Below, one piece after another: positions 1-11,030 of a DNA stretch of 64,000 nucleotides. Positions within the stretch are counted from its first letter, which is position 1. Each line of letters starts with the position of its first letter. The translations under genes and the position numbers were made by a program. The notes under the pieces are model-generated. The model was not told where the DNA came from. It saw only the letters and a program-made list of their open reading frames with translations, and searched no databases. Location: NCBI GenBank assembly GCA_038373885.1, contig JAWZYV010014412.1, positions 5,001 to 69,000 of the forward strand, read 5' to 3'. Origin of the DNA: Cheiracanthium punctorium. Lineage: Eukaryota; Arthropoda; Arachnida; Araneae; Cheiracanthiidae.

Positions 1-1020
1 ATTGAATTTGACAATGTGCCTGACATTGCTATGCTAGTTGTTGTAACAATTAAAATTTAATACAGTATACACTAACACCTATTTCAAATTGCTATATCCA
101 CAAAACTAGCCAAAGCACAATTTTGTTCGCATTCTGTTAAAGGTAAATAAGTACTGTAACTTACAGGAACTGAATTCTTTCAATAAACTTTGTTCCTTCT
201 ATTGACTTGAATGTCATAGCAGAATTACAAATATTTATTGGCTGATGAGATGATTGCCAAAACAAACAGGGTTAAATTAAAAGTAATACAAAATTTTAAC
301 TTTAGAATTTTTTTAAATTTAACACTGTGTGTGACATGCATTTTTTGTTGTTTGTTTGTTTTAACGTTTTCCGATACAACACTTTTATGTATTTTCTAGT
401 TTTTGCAAATGCCTGGAGTAGTAGTTAAACTTCAGATATCAATTTAAAAGACATAGGAAAATTGAGTAATGCTTCTGAATTTTCTCATCTTCAGTATAAA
501 ATATTGCATATGAAAATCCTCATATATAGGTACATACATACAATTTTTTTTCTCTGAGCCTGAGCAGAAAACCAAGATGAAATTATTTTGGGATGTAGGA
601 TTACTCCAACTGAACAACATATAAAAATTTAAAACATGTGTCTATGATCAGACATGCCGAAAAAAATTCATGATGATTTTTAGCAAATGTACTGCTCATG
701 CATAAACTGTAGAAGATACTCAAATTTCGATAACATTTTTGGAATCAGCGTAAAAAGTTACTCCTAGAAACAAATTTTCACTTCAGTAACTTTTACAGGT
801 AAGGAGTTATTTAAGGAATTGAGAAAAAAGTTGGCGCATCTTGCAGAAAACTTAAAAATTTGCATAATTAATTTCTCGGTAATTAATGATCGTAGGACTT
901 TCAAAATTGAGATTTGTTGATGTCTTAGCCTATATATACTCTATATAAAATTTGAGGAAAATCTAAGTTGGTGTAGGGAACTTTCTCCAGTTTTGTGTTT
1001 GATTTGACGTGGAATGACCC
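1..1020 (+). repeat. Dispersed 1-kb repeat, copy 1
   Basis: This stretch recurs as an inverted copy at 39207-40225 and as a shorter direct copy at 41372-42176, with long runs of near identity. All three copies stop at the same boundary, GGAATGACCC, preceded by TTTGACGT. The left side may run beyond the window edge. No ORF or terminal inverted repeat is visible. The shared sharp end suggests a transposable element, but I cannot name its class. Confidence 0.85.
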
Positions 1021-1210
1021 TGCTCTGACTTCCATAAAGATGTACTGATTGCAATAGATTTTATATGTTATTTCTATATACTTAAACATATACCCCATCG
1101 AAAATTATGTATATAGCATGGATAGTTATTTTTCTAGGGCACTCAATAATTTCAATAATTATGCTTTATAGACAGTCATGGTTTTTAAAGTGTATTTTGG
1201 AGCGTAAATA

Positions 1211-1709
1211 TTGGGTTGCAACAAAGTAATTGCGTTTTCTTGTATAAAATTCAAGCAAATAAGTTTTCAACAAGTTTTTAATTACAGGTAAGCTGTGCCT
1301 GAACATACGATTCATATTTGTTACATTTTAAAGTAAGAATTTCACTGGCAGTATTTTTTTCCGTCCATAAAAGATGGCCACCCTCCCCCTTTTTTCGCTT
1401 CTATCCTTCTTAGAGGACAATATTAAAAATGTCCTGAAATTAATTTTTAGGTATTCGTGACTGCTGCATTTTACAGAAAGAATTTCACGGCTATCTCTAT
1501 TTTTATTTGAGATCACGCGGGATATGTGAAAAGAACTTTTTGGCCCCTTACCCTCCCTAAGACTACGAATTTTGCAAAATGCTCTCTGATCTAGCACCTA
1601 TGCTGAAGAACTCACGTACGTGCCAAATTTCGCATAATTAACTTCAGTAGTTTTGGCCAGGCGAAATATTGACATACGGAAAAACGCAATTACTTTGTTG
1701 CCAACCCAA
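1211..1709. mobile_element. Non-autonomous mariner element (MITE), about 500 bp
   Basis: The ends are inverted repeats of about 28 bp beginning TTGGGTTG and running into CAACAAAGTAATTGCG, a sequence type known from mariner elements. TA dinucleotides flank both ends (1209-1210 and 1710-1711), as expected for Tc1/mariner target duplication. The right arm has one extra base near position 8. No transposase remains. The interior at about 1428-1670 carries one copy of the monomer that makes up the tandem array at 3010-4640, with the same downstream tail. Confidence 0.8.
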
Positions 1710-1770
1710 TATATTTCAAGAATAAAACAAAATTAGTGTATGTCATTCCGGTTTACGAAATAATGCTCTC

Positions 1771-1774
<4 letters not shown>

Positions 1775-1806
<32 letters not shown>
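1775..1806 (+). repeat. Poly(A) tract
   Basis: An uninterrupted run of about 32 A. There is no recognisable retroposon body immediately upstream, so I treat it as a simple repeat rather than a SINE or LINE tail. Confidence 0.9.
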
Positions 1807-1808
<2 letters not shown>

Positions 1809-2479
1809 ATATGCAGCATCTGTAGTTCTTTTACAGAAGCAAGAAAAGTAATTTAACCATAAATTATTGCTTAATAGCAGTTTAAGGACAATAATCACAA
1901 CAATGAGTATCTAGTATAATCTAGGACGATTCAAGCACATCAATGAGTATCTAGTATAATAGACGTTTATATATATATAATATAAATACTAGTGCAACTT
2001 AGATAAAACATTCTTCCCCGATTCAGAATCGTTCATTTGATGACATATATTTCCCCCCTCAATTAGTGCTTTTATTATGTTGTAATAACTATAAAATAGA
2101 CCTCACAATCTGATCTCATTACAGCTGAAGTTCGATAAAAAGATTCCTGCAGTTTAAAAGAAAAAAATCAAAGGCTTCTTTAAACTAATTAAAATGAAGT
2201 CTGTTAATATAAATAAAATATGATTAAATAAATTAGGTTTCGCAAACTTTTTTCTTTTGTTATTTCCAAAGAATTCTAGTTAGCGAATAATATTCAAACT
2301 CAAAATTCTTTGGGGATAAGAAGGTTGAATTTTCGATTTATACTAACAATCGGGCACACAAAGTATGTTTGAATATTCTTAATATTCTCTATTTTTTCTT
2401 CGATTCTAAATTTATTGTTTTTTAAATGTATATAGCAGGGGCGTACCCAAGGGGAGGGTTAGGAGGGTCACCGGGTTAG

Positions 2480-2650
2480 GCATATTCTATCTATGCTTCA
2501 TCTTTCTAAATACTGCTTGGAATGTGCATCATAATCCGCGAGTGTGTCGTATTTGGCTTTCTTGTTCCATAAAATACTTCTTCAAAATCGAAATCTATAT
2601 TAAAATCGCCTTCTAAAACTGTTTTAATTCTCGCCAGGCATATTCTAAGT
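2480..2650 (+). repeat. Dispersed ~170-bp repeat unit
   Basis: The unit contains GGAATGTGCATCATAATCC, a run through AAAATCGAAATCTAT and ends near CGCCAGGCATATTC. Related units lie in tandem at 5735-6035 and in reverse orientation at 35530-36310. It is non-coding. A solitary hAT-like end, CAGGGGCGTACCC, lies just upstream at about 2436. Confidence 0.7.
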
Positions 2651-3009
2651 ATACTTCATCTTTATTTACATGAATATAGACATCAATATTCCAATTAAAT
2701 AAACAGTAAGGTTAGGCTTTTTCTCGACAAACGTGGAAGATATAGCTAAGCTGGCTCCAATTTTGGGAACTTAATTTTTTTTATGCCAAATTTGGTGATA
2801 AATCACCCAAAAGTGGCAAACCTTCGCGACTTTTCACGTTTAATCTGGCAACCCTTAAAAGTCATTCGCTCTACCACCAGGTAGACAAAAATTTTGTCTG
2901 AAATTAACAGCACTCAAGAGCTAAAACACCCCTTTTTTTTATCAACCACCTCTTTTTGAGATCGAAAAATCTTGAAAAGGATGTTTATGAATTTGTTTTC
3001 TTTACATTT

Positions 3010-4640
3010 TAGTGCACGATTTTTAAGATTGTCTTAATTTTTGTTCGAAATATGAAGACAAATATGAAAACAACGTTTTGGGCCCTTACACCAGTTTATA
3101 CACGAATACTAAAAAACCCTGAAAATGACTAGGTATTCGTATTCGCTACATTTTAAAGGAAAAATTTTATGCCTATCTTTTTTTCCTTTCGAGCTACGAT
3201 GGTAAATTTGAAAACAACGTTTTGGCCCCTTTATTCCGTTTTGATGCGAATTCTAAAAAATTCTGAAACTGATTGTAAGGCGTTAGTGTTCTCTATATTT
3301 TTATGGAAGAATTTTAGGCTATGTCTTTTTCTTCTGATATATCAAGGGAAATGTGAAAAGAACGTCAAAAACATTTTGGTCCTTTACCCCCGTTTGGGTG
3401 CGAACAAACCCTGAAAATGATCTTTAGGTATTTCTGTTAGCCTCAAAATTCTTGCTTTAAAATGTAACTATCTTTTTTTTTTTTCTTCTGAGCTGCAGAT
3501 ATAAAAGAAAATGTGAAAAGAACGTTAAAAACGTTTTGACAGTTCATCCCCGTTTGGGTACTAATTCTAAAGAATCCTGAATATGATTTTTAGGTATTTC
3601 AGTCAGTTACACTTTAAGGCAAGAATTTTGTTCCTATCCCTTTTTACTTCTGAGATATAAAAGGAAATGTGAAAAGAACGTTTTGGCCCCTTACCTCCTT
3701 TCGGGTGCAAATTCTAAAAAACACTGAAAAATATTTTAGGTATTTCCGTTAGTTGCATTTTAAAGCAAGAATTTTGAGGCGTCTCTTTTTCCTTCTGTGT
3801 TACGAAGGAAAATGTGAAAAGAACGTTTTGGCCCCTTACGCCGCGTTTCGGTGAAATTTCTAAAAAACCTTGAAAATGATTTTTAGGTATTTCTGTTAGT
3901 TACATTTTAAAGCAAGAATTTTACGGCTATCTCTTTTAGCCTCTGAGATATGAAGATAAATGGGTAAGAACGTTAAAGAACGTTTTATCCCCTTATCCCG
4001 TTTGAATACGAATTCTAAAAAACCATGAATATGATTTTTAGGTATTTCAGCTAGTTACATTTTAAAGCAATAATTTTGCTCCTATCTCATTTTACTTCTG
4101 AGATATAAAAGGAAATGTGAAAAGAACGTTAAAGAACATTTTGGCCCCTTACCCTCGTTCGGGTGCGAATTCTAAAAATCCTGAAACTGATATTTAGGAA
4201 TTTCCGTTAGTTACATTTTGAAGCAAAAATTTTGCGGCACCTCTTTTTTCTTCTGAGATGCGAAGGAAAATGTGAAAAGAACGTTTTGGCCCCTTAACCC
4301 CGTTTGGATGAAAATTCTAAAAAACCCTGGAAATGACTTTTAGGTATTTCTGTTATAGTTACACTTTAAAGCAAGATTTTTACGGCTATCTCTTTTTTTC
4401 TCTGAGATATGAAGGGAAATGTGAAAAGAACGTTATAGAACATTTTGGCCCCCTTATCCCTGTTTGAGTGCGAATTTGAAAAAAAACTGAAATTGATTTT
4501 TAGGTATTTGTATTAGTTACATTTTAAAGCAAGAATTTTACGGCTGTCTCTTTCCCCCCCCTGCGATATGAAGGAAAAGGTGAAAAGAACGTTTTGCGTC
4601 GCCACCCCCGCCTGGGTTCGAATTTTTAAAAATCGCTTCT
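3010..4640 (+). repeat. Tandem array, about 10-11 units of ~155 bp
   Basis: Each unit carries the order TTTTTAGGTATTT, GTTACATTTTAAAGCAAGAA, TCTGAGATATGAAGG, GTGAAAAGAACGTTTTGG and CCCCTTACC. The GTGAAAAGAACG block recurs near 3352, 3510, 3668, 3813, 4110, 4270, 4420 and 4578, with poorer copies at about 3065, 3208 and 3963. Units are diverged by substitutions and small indels. The array ends in a tail at 4640-4730 that parallels the tail after the single monomers at 1428-1670 and 40310-40560. Short ORFs across it are chance. Confidence 0.88.
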
Positions 4641-4789
4641 TAAATGACGCCTTGGGCACAAAAGCTATAAGCTCCTAAAATTTCATGTCAATATCTCCAG
4701 TAGATTTGGCTGTGCGGTGATCGTATGTCAGTCAGCCAGTCAGGACATCTTCCTTTAGAGATTGCCAAATTGAATTCAGTCTTGGAGAC

Positions 4790-5175
4790 TTATTTTTTGA
4801 CGACAAACCTGGGAATATCTCGCCAAAACTGGCAATTTTTCGCCAGAGAAGTAACATTGTGGTTTATTAAAACTCATTGTCGGCAGTTATATACGCCTTC
4901 TTTATTTTGGCACTTTATCGCTTATCTGTTAATTTGGAGCGTGCTTTTTGCTGTATCCACTAATTTAGAGAACGGCTAGGTATAAAAAAAAACTTTTTAA
5001 GTGTCTAAAAAAGACCTTAGCCTGTAGATGTGCGATCAAAGTCGAACAGATTAAACATGGCGGAATGGCAAATGTGCAATTTTTCGCCATAGAAATAACA
5101 TTGTGGTTTATTAAATACATTTGGCAGTCATAAAAGCTTTCTTTATTTTGGGACTTTATCGCTTATTTCCTAAAT
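4790..5175 (+). repeat. Diverged direct duplication, two units about 250 bp apart
   Basis: The segment holding CAATTTTTCGCCA, AACATTGTGGTTTATTAAA and GACTTTATCGCTTAT appears at about 4840-4930 and again at about 5080-5172. The first unit includes a chance 84-codon ORF (4725-4979) that is not conserved in the second, so I do not call it a gene. Confidence 0.65.
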
Positions 5176-5734
5176 TTTTTCTACATCTATACACGCTTAA
5201 ATCTATTGATTAAAACTAACACTCCTTTATTGATTAAATTACTTATCGGCTGATTTAAATCCTTTTACACTAAAAATTTCCGAAAAATACTCTTTAAAGG
5301 CAATAATTTGTAAACTCCTAAATTCGCCTCAATACTCCCAATTCGCTAGATTCTATTTAACTCCATTTTCACTTAAATCTTGTCTATTTGAGTATTCTGC
5401 CTTTTCTCCCCACGAAAAGAAATCCCTGATACCATATCCTATTATTATCACGCAGGGGTGGATCCAGAGAAACCATCTGAGGGGGGGGGGGCGCTCCGTT
5501 TTTCATTAGGAATATATATTGATTTCCCAATACTTTTTCTCCCAATGTATAATTAGACATGGTATATCACAATTAAATAAGTATGTTGTCTGCTGCATGA
5601 ACCGTCGAAAGAAAACTCGGAAGGGGGGGGGGGGGGCAGAGCTATCGTGCACCCTATACCGGTCAAGTTAAGGCCGATGCAAAGCTCGCCAAAGTACGGT
5701 GATTTTTTAGGTTGGCGAGAGTGGGGGCGTTAAA

Positions 5735-6035
5735 ATAGGAATCAACTCTTTCTTGTACCATAAAACACATCTTTAGAATCGAAATCTATCTTAAAATTGC
5801 CTATGAAATTGTTTTACAATCTTCGCCAGGCATATTCGTCCTATAGGCATATTCCAACTATACCGCAAAGACAATTTAAATACTGTTTGGAATGGGCATC
5901 ATAATCCATGGGTGTACCGTGTTTTCCTTTCTTATTCCACAAAGCACTTCTTCGGAATAGAAATCTCTATTAAAATTGACTAATAAAACTGTTTTACAAT
6001 ACACGCCAAGCGTTTTCTAACTATACTCGAAATAT
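5735..6035 (+). repeat. Dispersed ~170-bp repeat, two tandem units
   Basis: Two partial units follow each other; each has GAAATCT followed by TAAAATTG and TGTTTTACAATC. They match 2480-2650 and the reverse complement of 35530-36190. The neighbouring 5455-5640 stretch holds G-runs of 11 and 14 bases and a hAT-like start CAGGGGTGGATCC whose partner end I could not find. Confidence 0.65.
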
Positions 6036-6198
6036 ATTTATAATAAATTGTCACGTTTTAACACAACATTTAGCGATCAATTATCAAAAATTGCAAAACT
6101 TGTGCGACTTTCAACATTTTATTAACGCGTCCCCCTCCCCTCTCCACATTATCTGGCAAACACATTTGAAAAGTGACTCGACGCGCTAATGTCTACAC

Positions 6199-7068
6199 TA
6201 GGGAATGCAATCCCGATCCCGCGGGAACGGGATCCTGCGGGATTTCGCACAAATATTTGCGGTATTAGTCCCGCGGGATTAGGATCGTAATCCCGCGGGA
6301 TTGATACTGAGAAATACTATTTTTTAATTACAATTTCACGCCGCTTTCCTAATCAATAGACCGAAAATTTTTGAATATTCATGTCTCTTATCTAACAATA
6401 AACGAATCAATAATTACGAATTTTAATTTAAAGTTTTATTTATTTTTTAATTATTTTCCAATGGAAGTCTGGATCAAACATCTAAATCTAAACATCGTAA
6501 TCTAAATTTTTCGCAAACTTCCCAATTCCCAAATGAACTGAAATATTTCATGCTAATTTACCTCTTAGCGAACAGTCATGCATTAATTATAAAAAGTTTT
6601 CATTTTAGTTTTTAATTTTCTTATGTAATTCAAACTTTTAATTATTTTACTAAAATTAAATTTAGAATAGGAAACGATTAATTGGATTTGTTCGATTTTG
6701 TACGTTCTTCTTTCAGCAACTAAGAAAATAGCGTAAGTATGTGAATGTATTTATAAATTGTATTTTTCTGTAAATTCCTGATTTTTAGCAACTAACATAC
6801 TAATACTAATATATTAAGACATAAATTTATATCATTCTGAAAATCATGGTTATAATTTTCATATTTCTGTAATTTATTGTATGAATTATCTCATAAGATT
6901 AATTATTATTATTAAAATTAAGCTTTATAGTGATTAAAATCTTACTTTTCTCTGTTGAAATGAAATCCTAGCTAAATGAAATGTCAATCCCGCGGGATCC
7001 CGCGGGATCAAGAAATCTCAATCCCGAAATCCCGCGAGACGAAAAACAGTGCGGGATTGCATTCCCTA
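6199..7068. mobile_element. Non-autonomous hAT element, 870 bp
   Basis: Terminal inverted repeats TAGGGAATGCAATCCCG are flanked by a perfect 8-bp target duplication GTCTACAC (6191-6198 and 7069-7076), the hAT hallmark. Subterminal regions on both sides are packed with the palindrome ATCCCGCGGGAT and partial copies of it (6213-6302 and 6988-7040), a plausible transposase-binding array. The middle is AT-rich and has no ORF of note, so the element would depend on a transposase elsewhere. TIRs and duplication are still identical, which suggests a fairly recent insertion. Confidence 0.92.
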
Positions 7069-7079
7069 GTCTACACAAA

Positions 7080-7284
7080 AAAACTGATTGAAATTAATTG
7101 CACTCTGGTTCTAAAAATTTTGGGGTGGACCGCCCTTATGACTTAGGGGTAAGAGACATAATTAAAAACTTATTCTCAGATCTAACGAATATACATATAA
7201 AATTTCATTAAAATCGATCGAGCGGTTTCGGAGGAGTATGGTAACTAACACTGTGACACGAGAATTTTATATATGTATTATAGA
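7080..7284 (-). mobile_element. Helitron fragment with 5' end
   Basis: Read on the minus strand, the boundary is A then TCTATAATACATATATAAAA, followed by TTCTCGTGTCACAGTG and a stretch over AAACCGCTCGATCG. This fits a Helitron 5' terminus (A|TC). The matching 3' end (hairpin plus CTAG) is not visible on the left, so it is probably truncated, or separated by the 870-bp hAT next to it. Confidence 0.6.
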
Positions 7285-7299
7285 TTTCATGCGTGGCGT

Positions 7300-8406
7300 A
7301 TGTTTTGTTTGTGAGTCCGTTATTCTGATTGAATTTCGAAAGGGGTTTTAAACTCGTGACATCAAAATGACGCACATTTCACATGCGAAAACTCAGTTAT
7401 TTTAAAGTAATTTTATTTATTTTATTCAACGGGCAATTAATCATTATTACTGTCTCCAAGACAACCAAACCGCAAGATAGCATACCGAAATTTTTAAGCA
7501 GCTGCTATTGAAATGAAAATCATTCTTTACTCAAAAATTCGTAAAAAATCTCTTAATTTATATTTTTCTCTGGTTTCTCTTTTAAAAGAGGGCGAAATGT
7601 ATGCTCCGTCATTTGACAAAATATGAAAAAAGTTATGACGGACAGAATTCAAGATGCAGCAGTTGTAAAAATATTTTACGAAAGTCAGCGTCAAATTTAA
7701 TTTTATTTGAAAAATTCCCCAAAATCTGCAAATTATGTTACACAGTCCGAACAAACAGTTTTTGAAAGAACATTTTCTCCTCTATCCGATGATGTAAATA
7801 TCGTCTTCTTGCGAGTGTAATTACCGGCGTTATTACGTATTAAGCGAGAAAAATCGCTAAAAATTGGAAAAAATATAAAATAAAATATTTTCTAATTCGA
7901 ATTTCGAAAAAAATCGCTTCGAGGTGTGTTAGGATCTGTCCTAGTGAAGCCGTATGCGAAATTCGGTAGGTCTGCGACCAACCGTCTCGGCGCATGCCCA
8001 CGAATGTGCTGAAATCGGAGATTTGAGTAGCATTCTACCCTGAAAATTGCGAAAAATCGTTAAAAATTAGGGATCGGGTGGATTCTTAGAATTTTAAAGT
8101 AGCCTACGGCCTATTCTATGTCGTTCAGTGGCGGATTATGGCAAGTTTGTCGGGGGGGGGGTGGTTAGTTTGTCGGTGGGGGCGGTTAGTTAGAAGATTG
8201 ATATATACATCCATTTTATGGAAGTAGAATAGGATCTTTTACATTAATTTCTTTCTTCTCGGGGGGGGGGCGGTCGCACCCTCCACCTCCCCTCTTTAAT
8301 CCGCCCTTGATGTCGTTTTACGTGCATGTGCAAAATTTCAAGCCGATCGGTCTGAGAGGAGTTTCCGGACGAACAAACAAACAAACTTTCACATTTATAT
8401 AATAGA
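7300..8406 (-). mobile_element. Helitron-related segment, 5' end at right
   Basis: Positions 7310-8040 match 25995-26720 closely, including the block around TAGGATCTGTCCTAG and CTGCGACCAACCGTCTCGG. On the minus strand the right edge reads A|TCTATTATATAAATGTG followed by GTTTGTTTGTTTG, a Helitron-type 5' terminus. A hAT MITE is inserted at 8126-8309. The TAGA tetranucleotide run after 8402 makes the exact edge uncertain by a few bases. No Rep/helicase coding sequence is present. Confidence 0.6.
8126..8309. mobile_element. hAT MITE, 184 bp, GGCGGATTA family
   Basis: The ends are CAGTGGCGGATTA and TAATCCGCCCTTG in inverted orientation. A perfect 8-bp duplication ATGTCGTT sits at 8118-8125 and 8310-8317. 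The interior has two G-rich runs and a stretch through CATCCATTTTATGGAAGTA that is shared with a truncated relative at 13140-13276. It interrupts the Helitron-related segment around it, so it is younger. Confidence 0.9.
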
Positions 8407-8852
8407 TAGATAGATAGATACCCGTGTATATGGAAACGTCCTATACGTCAGTAAAATTTTAGCAGTATTCAAAATATTGACTGAAAATTAAAATATTTGA
8501 AGCATTTAAAAAAGTTTATGCCTTTTAAGGCGTGCAACTGGATTTTTTTCTTTTTTTTTTAAGGGGGGTGGATCATGTTTATCTATTGAAAAGGACACAG
8601 CGAAATGTATATAGAGCCTATGAGTTTAAGGTCTGGAGTTTCAGATTGTTTTCTCCATATGCAACTTGAGTACGCGTAAAGGCAGCTTTAAATGCCCTCC
8701 GCCTGAGACTCCCCACTCCTGTAGGGTGGTAACCTGGGGCGTAGCCAGAGGGGGGCTGAGGGGGCTGCTGCCCCTCCAAATGGGACCCTTTACTTAGTTT
8801 TAGTGAGGACGGTAGCATTTAACTGCAGGTTAATTAGTACTTTGGTGCACAG

Positions 8853-8996
8853 CAGAAGCGTAGCCAGAGGGGGCTGAGGCCCCCCGAAATGGGACCCTCT
8901 ACTTGGCTTACAATTTGATATTTAGCTTACAATTTAACTTCAGCTTTAAATTTGATACCCAGCCCACCCCGAAATAAAATCCTAGCTACGCCACTG
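8853..8996. mobile_element. hAT-like MITE, GCGTAGCC family
   Basis: The left end CAGAAGCGTAGCCAG and right end CTAGCTACGCCACTG are imperfect inverted repeats. The interior repeats a GAAATGGGACCCT segment also found just upstream at 8735-8790, where GGGGCGTAGCCAG marks part of another copy. I see no convincing target duplication. Confidence 0.6.
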
Positions 8997-9539
8997 CTGG
9001 TAGCCATATGTAGCTTTGCTGCAACACAACAACCTATACAAATATCAAATCCCCGCCTAAGATTGCTCCTTTATAAACATATATACACCTGTCCTTAAAA
9101 AGAAAGCGGAAGAGCAAAATATTATTTTAGTGCCTCTAATATCTTAACGTGTCTTGTTCTGATTATAGAATAAAAGTTCCGTGCATTCCTTTGAAGGGCC
9201 AGCGGTGATTGTTTAGAACTGGCGCCCTTGTAATCACCTTCGTACTGTTCTAAGATCAAAAAAGCGGAACGGAAGAATCGGTTTTCGGTTCAGTAACTTA
9301 ATCCGTGTTATAGTTGTAAGAGCCATTTTTTTATTAACATATTTTTTATTTTTTCCCCTTTCACCGTCGCGGAGAATAAGCGCCATGTTTGATCTTGGTG
9401 AGGCTGTTCACCTGTAGAGTTGAGCTTAGTGTGATTTTTGAAATCCTGTTATTTACGTGATCTCAACATGAATTTGGATTGCCTTATAAATATTTTACTT
9501 GCTTTTTTTAGCGTGGACAGAAAAGATGCTCATTTTAAC

Positions 9540-9775
9540 ACTTGCTGGCCCCACCAATGGCTGAGATGTTCAGCTCTCGAAACTGGAAGGCGGGAGGTGC
9601 CAGGTTCAAGACCCGATCCCGGCTGTCTACAAATCCGTTCGGAGTTTTCCGTGGTTTTCTCCGAAACGTCGTGTAAATACGGGCTAGGATCCCTTAGAAA
9701 ATCCCCCACGGAGGGCATTCCCCCTGTAGGCTTAGGACCCTAGTGCAGTCTATCAGCCTTAATCCATAAACAAAC
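9540..9775 (+). mobile_element. tRNA-derived SINE
   Basis: An A-box-like TGGCTGAGATG (9558-9568) and a B box GGTTCAAGACC (9603-9613) lie about 35 bases apart as in tRNA promoters. The downstream body has GGAGTTTTCCGTGGTTTTC, TCCCTTAGAAAATCCCCC and a short AC-rich 3' end near 9770. The same body occurs in reverse at 43130-43290 and as a relic at 49690-49810. The opposed short ORFs here (9438-9743 and 9530-9718) are by-products of the SINE's GC-richer sequence. Confidence 0.8.
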
Positions 9776-10076
9776 AATTTAACGCTTGATTTTAAAAATG
9801 GTAGCAAATTTGTTTATTATATCTTGGGATCTATCTAAACTAGCAATATGAATACTTGAAGCAATTTTTAGCATATATGTTCTTTTAGGTCTGCAGCCAG
9901 AAACATTTTTGCGAGAGTGCATAATACTTACGGAGAAATATGTTTTGAATTTTGTTCTTGAATAGACTATTGGTATGATTCGTTTACTTTCAAGAGTCAT
10001 GGGACAAACATTGTTTCCTTTAAGACTCCAGTTAGAAAAAATCAAGTGATTTAAAATAAACCGATTACACTGTAGA

Positions 10077-10210
10077 CTTGACATGGCTCACTTGGATAAA
10101 TACAGGCTGTCCAGAAAGCTCCGTTTTTCCGTACGAGTAAATTTTCGCTTCTTCGCCGATTTGTCGCTTTTATCCAACGAATCACTGTTGCCAACTCTAC
10201 CGGTATCCAG
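10077..10210. repeat. Left arm of a long inverted repeat (partner 15090-15222)
   Basis: The arm runs from near ATGGCTCACTTGGATAAATA through ACAGGCTGTCC, GTACGAGTAAATTT, GTCGCTTTTATCC and AACGAATCACTGTTGCC. Its reverse complement lies at 15090-15222. Small indels distinguish the arms. Removing the 4609-bp hAT between them leaves an element of roughly 0.5 kb with ~120-bp arms. TA flanks CAGGCTGTCC in both arms, but the homology runs past it, so the true ends are unclear. Confidence 0.8.
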
Positions 10211-10229
10211 TAATGGATAACAATGGCCG

Positions 10230-10284
10230 CATTCGTAAACGCCAAACGAGTTGCACTTGTGCAACGAATTTATCGTTTACGAAT
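10230..10284. repeat. Palindrome (stem about 13 bp plus inner stem)
   Basis: GCATTCGTAAACG and CGTTTACGAATGC form the outer stem; GTTGCACTTGTGCAAC forms an inner near-perfect stem. The structure sits inside the long-inverted-repeat element and is followed by a poly(A) run at about 10309-10336. It could be a small foldback insertion. Confidence 0.75.
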
Positions 10285-10927
10285 GCAGCCAATGTTTTCA
10301 AGCCGAGAAAAAAAAAAAAAAAAAAAAAAAAAAAAAGCCGCGTTTGGCGCCTTTTTTAGCACTTGAGTGCTATTTCGCTCGAGCACGGTTTTTGTGTAGA
10401 CACGATTGTTATATTTGAATGTGTCATTGTTATCGATTCCTGGATACTTTTAGTCAGTGCCGGATTAAGACAGCGCGGGGCCCGTAGCAAATATTACCAA
10501 AGGGCCCCCTGTTCAGTGACGCTCCCATATTTTTTATTTTTATTTTTTTTTATTTTTTTAGGGGGAGGAGTTCACACTCACTAATAGTAGAGATAAATTA
10601 AATGAGAAAATAAATAGTGCTAATTATATTATAATTTATGTTTAGTGCCAATTAATTAGATAATGGTATTACTAAAGCATATTAGATGTAAACAAAACTG
10701 AAAGGTCCCACGTGTTGTATTCGGAAGAGGTTTATCCCAGCCCTTCCTCCACCTTGGGTGAGCTAATCTCTAGGTTTTACGCGATAATAAAATAAAACAC
10801 AATTTTTACGAATTTATTATTTTCTTGATTCAAAATGAGCAAATTTGAGTTTGGGGGGGGGGAGAGGGGGAGCTAAATAGATAGTGAGACTGACTATGTT
10901 TAAAGTTATTTATACCTACAACTCAGG

Positions 10928-11030
10928 CATGGGCGCCGGCAGCATAGGGCAAGGGAGGGGGCTTCCAACATGGTAACCATACGTTAAAGTAGTCTTTGCC
11001 CCCCCTGGGAAATATTCTGCCGGCGCCCAT
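10928..11030. mobile_element. MITE with 9-bp target duplication, copy A (103 bp)
   Basis: The ends are CATGGGCGCCGGCAGC and its mirror GCCGGCGCCCAT. A perfect 9-bp duplication CAACTCAGG lies at 10919-10927 and 11031-11039. Relative to copies at 37088-37245 and 58524-58705 this copy is internally deleted and in opposite orientation. Nine-base duplications are typical of Mutator-like elements, so I infer that superfamily. Confidence 0.88.

Noticed and set aside
9558..9625. Functional tRNA gene
   Set aside because: A and B boxes are present, but no cloverleaf folds cleanly and the sequence continues into a repeated SINE body.
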